This document shows positions 34,216 to 39,379 of a stretch of DNA of 39,379 bases, one piece after another. This DNA comes from Proteiniphilum sp. UBA4977. GTDB taxonomy: Bacteria; Bacteroidota; Bacteroidia; Bacteroidales; Dysgonomonadaceae. The position numbers were made by a program, and so were the translations under genes. The stretch lies in assembly GCA_002398565.1 (NCBI GenBank), contig DGZP01000033.1, positions 6,731 through 46,109 of the forward strand, read 5' to 3'. Every line of letters begins with the position of its first letter. Positions within the stretch are counted from its first letter, which is position 1. A model generated the notes under the pieces. It searched no databases and was not told the origin of the DNA. It was given only the letters and a program-made list of their open reading frames with translations.

Positions 34216-35433
34216 TTAAAGACTTTCAAAATGGCCTAATATTGATTTGACTTTATGTGATTCATCTTCGGTTGAAAGAAGTAGAATAGAATATTTTTCT
34301 CCTCCCGGAGCTACTTTTATTACCACATGCCCTCCGTCACCCGTTAGTTTTTTTATTTGCTCATCACCCAAATATGCTTTGGTAAGTTCAGGAATATTTG
34401 TGGGAATAATATTTTTGAGATTGGGATTTATACTTTTGTTGGTCATACTTTGCAAAACTGATAAGTTTATATGAGTTACATGCCAAACTTGAATTATTAT
34501 ATTTTGAGGTTGGACACTTTGCAAAAAGGGCTCGCTCATTGCATCAATCCAGGCATGGTGATTGGCTTCGCAAACTTCGACTGTCCCCACGGCCCTGCCT
34601 ACCGGAATTTCGATATTTCGCCAAGACTCAGCAGTAACAGGAATCCGGCCAGACAAATCTCCACCATTAAAATAATCGAATTTTCCATAACTAATTCGAA
34701 TTCCAGCACTGCATTTATTTTCATCTATAGTTGCTCCAGCTGGGAAGAATTTTTTTGTGTCATCCTCGCTTCCTGTCCAGACTTCTCCTGACGAAACAAT
34801 ATTTCGGATTTCAAATGTATCATATTTATTTGGATTATTCACAAGAACAAATTGCTTGTTTGTTCCTGGTACAAATCTTTCAATTTCCAACCTGTTTTTG
34901 TTCCATTCAAGAAAATTCCGGTAATTATTAAAAGATTTGCCTGTTTGTGGTTTCGGATATTGATATGTTGGCCAATCGCGATCAATAATTTTTAAAAAAG
35001 GGATATGTTCATATACCTCGGTGATGCCGCTCAGATAATAATTTCCTCCTTTTTTGCTTTGAGGGGAGTTTTTATAAACGCCACCGATATGATCTCCGTG
35101 AAAATGGGTAATAAAGGCATAATCAATTTTTTTTTCTCTTGTAAAATTCAGTCGTTTTTGAATATATCTGGCTATCCACTCTCCAGGTTGTTTACTTGCA
35201 TCTGGTGAAGCTTTAGTTGTTCGTGGATCTGCATGTGGACCCCCATCGCCAGCATCAATAAGCAGAGTAGTACCGTCAGGTAAAATACAAAAGGCAGACT
35301 CGCCTCTTCCAGTATAAATATGGTGAATTTCCATTTCTCCTTCGTTCCAAGCCGGAAGAGGCTGTCCTACTTCTTGTCCGAACAGCATGATTGACGAAAA
35401 AAGGGCTATTCCCGATGTAAATATTTTTTGCAT
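34216..35433 (-). CDS. Secreted metallo-beta-lactamase-fold hydrolase
   Basis: 405 residues with a signal peptide (TSGIALFSSIMLFGQ). The zinc motif THFHGDH is at residues 109-115 (His110, His112, Asp114, His115). Further ligands are probably in YFNGGDLSG and CEANHHAW. The N-terminal LPDGTTLLIDAGDGG is typical of the ComEC-like or phosphorylcholine-esterase-like branch of the fold rather than true lactamases. It could cleave a phosphodiester, sulfate ester or lactone on the target glycan. It lies 24 bp before the PHP-lipoprotein gene, and the two are likely co-translated products acting on the same substrate. Confidence 0.75.
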   Translation of the reverse strand: MQKIFTSGIALFSSIMLFGQEVGQPLPAWNEGEMEIHHIYTGRGESAFCILPDGTTLLIDAGDGGPHADPRTTKASPDASKQPGEWIARYIQKRLNFTREKKIDYAFITHFHGDHIGGVYKNSPQSKKGGNYYLSGITEVYEHIPFLKIIDRDWPTYQYPKPQTGKSFNNYRNFLEWNKNRLEIERFVPGTNKQFVLVNNPNKYDTFEIRNIVSSGEVWTGSEDDTKKFFPAGATIDENKCSAGIRISYGKFDYFNGGDLSGRIPVTAESWRNIEIPVGRAVGTVEVCEANHHAWIDAMSEPFLQSVQPQNIIIQVWHVTHINLSVLQSMTNKSINPNLKNIIPTNIPELTKAYLGDEQIKKLTGDGGHVVIKVAPGGEKYSILLLSTEDESHKVKSILGHFESL

Positions 35434-35445
35434 AGATTTTAATTT

Positions 35446-35547
35446 TCAAAATTCCATTCGGGTAATCATACCGGCATAAGCGGCTTTTGGTTTAGAATGG
35501 GGAGTGTAACCTTTTTTGCCATCATAAGGAGTTTCATTAAATATCAA
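35446..35547 (-). pseudogene. Internal fragment of a lost sulfatase gene
   Basis: In the 227-bp gap between the GH51-like and metallo-hydrolase genes, the minus strand holds a stop-bounded frame reading FNETPYDGKKGYTPH, two residues, then PKAAYAGMITRM and a stop after two more residues. The same order of residues occurs inside intact sulfatase 4 (FDEKPYKG, then PRATHAAMVKRID), where the helix leads to the metal-binding half. No start codon, active-site motif or flanking homologous sequence remains, so this is a short relic of an S1 sulfatase. About 110 bp upstream of it shows no recognisable coding trace. Confidence 0.65.
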
Positions 35548-35660
35548 TTAATCAGAGTTTAATTATAATTTACTTCTATGTGCTGAGTACCGTTCTTAAT
35601 CAATATCTATTCCGGTATCACACAAGCTTTGTATTGATTGTCCGCTTAATACATACGTAA

Positions 35661-37115
35661 TCAGTGTGTTTCAAAAAACACAATTGAATAGGGCAGTATA
35701 TTAAAAATTAGTTCCTTACTTTTTAATTCACTTTTTGCAGTAATATTTTCTTGTATAAGTGAATTGCTATTTTCTAAGGTATATTGTCTCACAGAGTATG
35801 GTTTGTTAGACGTAATGCCGGACTCAACAATTTTTATATTTATTGGTTCCCCATTTTTATTCAGAATACAACCTTTAAGAGACTTCGTATCAGGATCCTC
35901 TACACAAAGATAAAGTAAATTATCTTTTTTTCCCTCAATAGCAGTTCCAAGACATTGTGTGGAGGAAAATTGTGATAACTCTTTTAGTAACAGTGAATTT
36001 GGATTTAATTTACCGGAATCTATATTATAAATTCCCCTTTCATTAAATTGACCGCTTCTCCAAAATAATGGCCAAAAAGTAGCTATATCCATACCTCCTA
36101 ACATAAATTGCATCATCATTTCACATTGAACAAAGGCATTTTGTGATACATTCAATCTTTCTTCACTTTCTTTGCCTGGACCTGCGTTCCATTCCAACGT
36201 AGCGAGTTTAATATCCGGGTAACCGTTTTTTTGAGCTATTTCTCTGAACTTTTTAATGTCCTCGATATAGGATTGTCCTGTCCATAACCCAATTGGAGTC
36301 TTTTTTAACCATCCATCCAAAGAGGCCGTACTCCAATTCCAATAATGATGGACATCAAATATGTCTATGTTCTGTCCTGCTAATTTCAATAGTTTGATAT
36401 AATCTTTTTCTTGTTGAGTGAAGTTTGAAAGCCAGTTAGCTATTAATTTGACAGAAGGATTGTTTTTTCTCATTGCGTTTGCAAAAATATTGATAAGATC
36501 GGCATATTGCTCAACAGTAAGCGGGCCTCCGTTACAATCGGGACGGTAAGGCTCGTTTCCTAAGTACCAGTACTCTACATTCAGCCCTTTATCCTTGCAA
36601 TAGTTCATCAAGTCCAAAGCCTCATTCACGCTTTCATTCAAACGATTGTATTTGTATCCTGAATTTATATTTATCCCAATCAACGGATTAATTTTGAATT
36701 TATTTACAAGTGAAATATATTCATCAATGTCCATAAAGTCCGACGACGGTTTACTTGACATATTATATTCAGGATTCCAAATATCGTCCCACCCATTTCC
36801 TGTAGGTTCCTTCCAGTGCCAGTAAGTAACGACAGTACCCCCTGGATAACGAATAAAAGAAGTTTTGGTTTCTTTTGTGAAATTTTCTATTACGCCATTA
36901 TTCCACGCTCTATCGGGAGTTTCGGCATAAACAATATTGTATCCAAACAAGTCTGACGAAATTGCATGTTTGTCACTTTTGTCAATAGTTATTTTGGCAG
37001 TCACATAATCATTCCCGTGTAGGATCGGATCATTTCCTTCCGTTGTATTTTTGGAAGAGCAGGAAAATAATGCTACTATAAACAGAATAATATGAATATC
37101 TATGTAAACTTTCAT
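35661..37115 (-). CDS. Clan GH-A glycoside hydrolase, GH51-like, lipoprotein
   Basis: 484 residues with the lipobox LFSC at Cys19. A (beta/alpha)8 catalytic domain carries FIRYPGGTVVTYWHW near residue 88, the GH51-type glycine-rich start. The predicted acid/base is Glu188 in YWYLGNEPY and the nucleophile Glu308 in LATLEWNAGPG. A beta-sandwich covers the last 100 residues. The EWN nucleophile context favours alpha-L-arabinofuranosidase-like (GH51) enzymes; the GNEP acid/base context is also seen in GH39 and GH79, so the family is not settled. It lies directly after susD (22 bp), the usual place for a surface enzyme that works with SusCD. Confidence 0.75.
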   Translation of the reverse strand: MKVYIDIHIILFIVALFSCSSKNTTEGNDPILHGNDYVTAKITIDKSDKHAISSDLFGYNIVYAETPDRAWNNGVIENFTKETKTSFIRYPGGTVVTYWHWKEPTGNGWDDIWNPEYNMSSKPSSDFMDIDEYISLVNKFKINPLIGININSGYKYNRLNESVNEALDLMNYCKDKGLNVEYWYLGNEPYRPDCNGGPLTVEQYADLINIFANAMRKNNPSVKLIANWLSNFTQQEKDYIKLLKLAGQNIDIFDVHHYWNWSTASLDGWLKKTPIGLWTGQSYIEDIKKFREIAQKNGYPDIKLATLEWNAGPGKESEERLNVSQNAFVQCEMMMQFMLGGMDIATFWPLFWRSGQFNERGIYNIDSGKLNPNSLLLKELSQFSSTQCLGTAIEGKKDNLLYLCVEDPDTKSLKGCILNKNGEPINIKIVESGITSNKPYSVRQYTLENSNSLIQENITAKSELKSKELIFNILPYSIVFFETH

Positions 37116-37137
37116 AATTTAATTATTTTCATTTATA

Positions 37138-39060
37138 TTACCACCCGGGTGCTTGTTCCCATGCCGGAACTTTCTCTTTTTCGGAAACCAGAATCGGGAA
37201 AAAATAGAATTTATCATACCATTTTCTTTCCATAATCTCTGTATAGTTAAAAACAAATGTCCCATTTTTCTTTTTAACAATTGTTTGTCCGTATGCAGTG
37301 AATGGTTCTCTCTTTTTCCAACGATTCAAATCCCAATATCTGTGTTCTTCCTGATATAATTCGATACGTCTTTCCCGTACAATACGTTCGTTCATATCGG
37401 TTTTGCTCAGACCCGGCGGCAGATCGGGTAGACTTTGTCCGGCTACATTTTTAGGCATTCCCGGAGGCCACTTTGCAGCGACAATATCCAGAGGCGGAAA
37501 TTTTGCTCTTCTTCGTACCAAATTTACTGCATCCCTGGCTGACATGGGATAGCCCGGAGGAGTTGCGTCCGGATTATCAAAAGCTTGATTTACTGCCTCG
37601 GCATAATTAAGGAGAATCTCGGCATATCTGAAAATAGGAAAATTATTAGTGACATTTGGCCTTTTATTATTCCAGCCTTGCTGATCTGCCCATGCATCGG
37701 TAAATTTCCTGATATAAAAATATGGAAAAGTAAAGGCCGCATTTGCGCGATGTATTTCATGTAACCCTGATTGAGCCATCGTGCCCCCTTCCAATGTCCA
37801 AATCTCAAAGATCTTTCCGTTTCTTGCAGGCCAGGGTGATTGATTGTAATATATTGATTGATAGAATCTCGGGTCGCGATTCAGGTATGGATTTTGAGGA
37901 TCAAATCCGGATTCGGAGTCTATTGAATTGGTGTCATACAGATCTTTCAATTTTTCCATCCCGATATAATGTGAACTGACAATATTGTTGTTCTCAATTT
38001 TTACAACTTCATAGTCGGCTACTGCATTTAACATTGGAAAGTTATTAACATTTTGATGACCGGCGCCATATCCAAATAATTGACCATTCAGGGATATTCT
38101 ACCCAAATATGGATCATCATTTGCTGATTGATAGGAAAGGATTACTTCCGGGCTATATCGGCGGATAAAAAAATCTTCATAGTCACCATACCGGGCCGGG
38201 TTTGTTGATTGGTGGAGTTCGTATCCTCTTGTCTTTTGGATGAAGTCCCTGGCTGCTTCTGCTGCCAGACGCCATTTATCCGCAGAATATTTTCCATGGA
38301 AGGGTGTATCTTCCGGTTGTTGGGGATCGTTATACAGGGGGCTTGCCGCCATCAACCTGACGCGGGAAATTAAAGCATAACAGGCACCTTTTGTTATTCT
38401 ACCGAAATCAGATGTGTCATATTCATCTGAATGAGGTAGATCTTTCTCGGCCAATAATGCTTCCTTGCAAATAAAATCAACGGTTTCATCAAAAGTGGAG
38501 CGGGGTTTCTTTAATTCTTCTTCGTCTGCTGCAGTCAACACTTTGTCTTGAATAGGTATGCCGCCGTAAAATTTCAAAAGTTCGTAGTGAAACATTGCTC
38601 TCAGGAACCTTGCTTCAGCTTTCATCCGCACTCTTATTGCGTCATTCATGACGGGTTCATCAGAATTGGGAACGTTATCTATCTCTGCCATGAAGCGATT
38701 TACAGCGCGAATTCCCTGATAATTTTTACTCCATGGGTTATAATTAATCGGGTAACCCGTTTCGTTCCATGAACAGAGTGCCATCTTCTCTGCATTATCC
38801 CACGATGCTTTATGCAATCCTTCATCCACTGCGTTTCCTAAATATCCGGCTTCTCCAAATACGAAAAACCCACTATTTAATCTTTGATAAATACCATTCA
38901 GAAAATAGTAGGTATATTGTGCATTGGTAAAAACCATATCTTCTGTGATATCGCTTGACTTTTCCTTATCAAGTAATCCTTTGCCATCATCCTGACAACT
39001 TATTAAAAGAACAGCAATTAATAAGCAGGAAAAAACGCTGTAAAATTTATTTAATTTCAT
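37138..39060 (-). CDS. susD: SusD/RagB-family glycan-binding outer-membrane lipoprotein
   Basis: 640 residues with the lipobox LLISC at Cys22 followed by QDD, which fits the Bacteroidetes surface-export signal of acidic residues after Cys. N-terminal TPR-like helices include TNAQYTYYFLNGIYQRL and VRMKAEARFLRAMFHYELLKFYGGIPI. The C-terminal SusD block is complete: FPIFRYAEILLNYAEAVNQA, SARDAVNLVRRRA and IVRERRIELYQEEHRYWDLNRWK. It is the lid on the SusC transporter and binds the incoming oligosaccharide. At 640 residues it is longer than the original SusD (about 550), with an extended middle region. It lies 13 bp after susC. Confidence 0.97.
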   Translation of the reverse strand: MKLNKFYSVFSCLLIAVLLISCQDDGKGLLDKEKSSDITEDMVFTNAQYTYYFLNGIYQRLNSGFFVFGEAGYLGNAVDEGLHKASWDNAEKMALCSWNETGYPINYNPWSKNYQGIRAVNRFMAEIDNVPNSDEPVMNDAIRVRMKAEARFLRAMFHYELLKFYGGIPIQDKVLTAADEEELKKPRSTFDETVDFICKEALLAEKDLPHSDEYDTSDFGRITKGACYALISRVRLMAASPLYNDPQQPEDTPFHGKYSADKWRLAAEAARDFIQKTRGYELHQSTNPARYGDYEDFFIRRYSPEVILSYQSANDDPYLGRISLNGQLFGYGAGHQNVNNFPMLNAVADYEVVKIENNNIVSSHYIGMEKLKDLYDTNSIDSESGFDPQNPYLNRDPRFYQSIYYNQSPWPARNGKIFEIWTLEGGTMAQSGLHEIHRANAAFTFPYFYIRKFTDAWADQQGWNNKRPNVTNNFPIFRYAEILLNYAEAVNQAFDNPDATPPGYPMSARDAVNLVRRRAKFPPLDIVAAKWPPGMPKNVAGQSLPDLPPGLSKTDMNERIVRERRIELYQEEHRYWDLNRWKKREPFTAYGQTIVKKKNGTFVFNYTEIMERKWYDKFYFFPILVSEKEKVPAWEQAPGW

Positions 39061-39073
39061 TGTGTGTCATTAA

Positions 39074-39379
39074 TTAAAAATTAATATCAACTCCCAATCT
39101 CCATGTTTTGGATTGCGGATAAAAAAAGCCGTCTAATTTTCCCATTTCCGGATCGAAATTCTTTATATAATCAAAGGTCAATAAATTTGTGCCACCGATA
39201 TAAACACGCGTAGAGTTTAAATTTAAAAACTTCGACTTTTTAAAAGTGTAAGAAACTTCTACATTTTTCAGTCTCAGATAGTCGCCTTTTCGCATAAAAA
39301 AAGTATTGTTTTGTCTTGTATACTGATTTTCATTGCTGGCAAGACGGGGATATAGAATTTTTTCTCCATTTTTCCACCT
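39074..39379 (-). CDS. susC: SusC-family TonB-dependent receptor, C-terminal end only
   Basis: The frame is open to the window edge, giving about 101 residues plus stop. The visible part carries the highly conserved SusC/RagA ending: RKGDYLRLKNVEVSYTF, RVYIGGTNLLTFDYIKNFDPE and a final RLGVDINF with the C-terminal Phe of outer-membrane barrels. It forms the transport channel for glycan fragments, powered by TonB. The rest of the protein, the operon promoter and the likely regulator (a hybrid two-component or ECF/anti-sigma system) lie outside the window. Confidence 0.95.
   Translation of the reverse strand, partial: RWKNGEKILYPRLASNENQYTRQNNTFFMRKGDYLRLKNVEVSYTFKKSKFLNLNSTRVYIGGTNLLTFDYIKNFDPEMGKLDGFFYPQSKTWRLGVDINF

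Noticed and set aside
1..39379. CRISPR arrays, tRNA or rRNA genes, insertion sequences
   Set aside because: No regularly spaced repeats, no cloverleaf or rRNA-like segments, and no transposase motifs or terminal inverted repeats were seen.

Overview
The window looks like a chromosome piece from a Bacteroidales bacterium, possibly a Dysgonomonadaceae/Proteiniphilum-like organism; that placement is a guess from gene content. Supporting signs are a SusC/SusD pair, many secreted sulfatases, lipoproteins, a Bacteroidetes-type LptD, a 440-residue acyltransferase of Bacteroidetes type, AT-rich start regions without clear Shine-Dalgarno sites, and several TAnnTTTG (-7 type) promoter boxes of the Bacteroides sigma factor.

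Left part (1-17 kb) is core genome. It holds the 3' part of alaS; a BASS transporter/acyltransferase pair overlapping by ATGA; a small outer-membrane barrel protein; a membrane-anchored AraC-type regulator that overlaps rarA by 47 bp; lptD; and the threonine operon thrA-apgM-thrC. No thrB is seen, and the ApgM-like protein probably supplies homoserine kinase. Upstream of thrA is a 21-codon leader rich in Thr, Met and Ile codons, followed by competing hairpins and a T-rich tract. This looks like a transcription attenuator resembling enterobacterial thrL.

Right part (17-39.4 kb) is a sulfatase-rich polysaccharide utilization locus on the minus strand. In transcription order it reads susC (3' end only), susD, a GH51-like clan A lipoprotein, a relic of a lost sulfatase, a secreted metallo-beta-lactamase-fold hydrolase, a PHP-type lipoprotein, a sulfatase with a HEAT-like tail, a cytoplasmic AGE-family epimerase, a GH2 beta-mannosidase, two sulfatases, a divergent GH10-like enzyme, a second HEAT-tailed sulfatase, another sulfatase, and a truncated secreted-protein start. 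A GH123/DUF4091-type lipoprotein gene faces the locus from the other strand. All five intact sulfatases carry serine at the formylglycine position, so they need an anSME maturase encoded elsewhere.

The inferred logic is that SusCD binds and imports a sulfated, probably mannose-containing glycan. Periplasmic or surface sulfatases and glycosidases trim it, and the AGE enzyme epimerizes a released sugar in the cytoplasm. The actual substrate cannot be read from the sequence. The two relics show that the locus has lost or rearranged genes.
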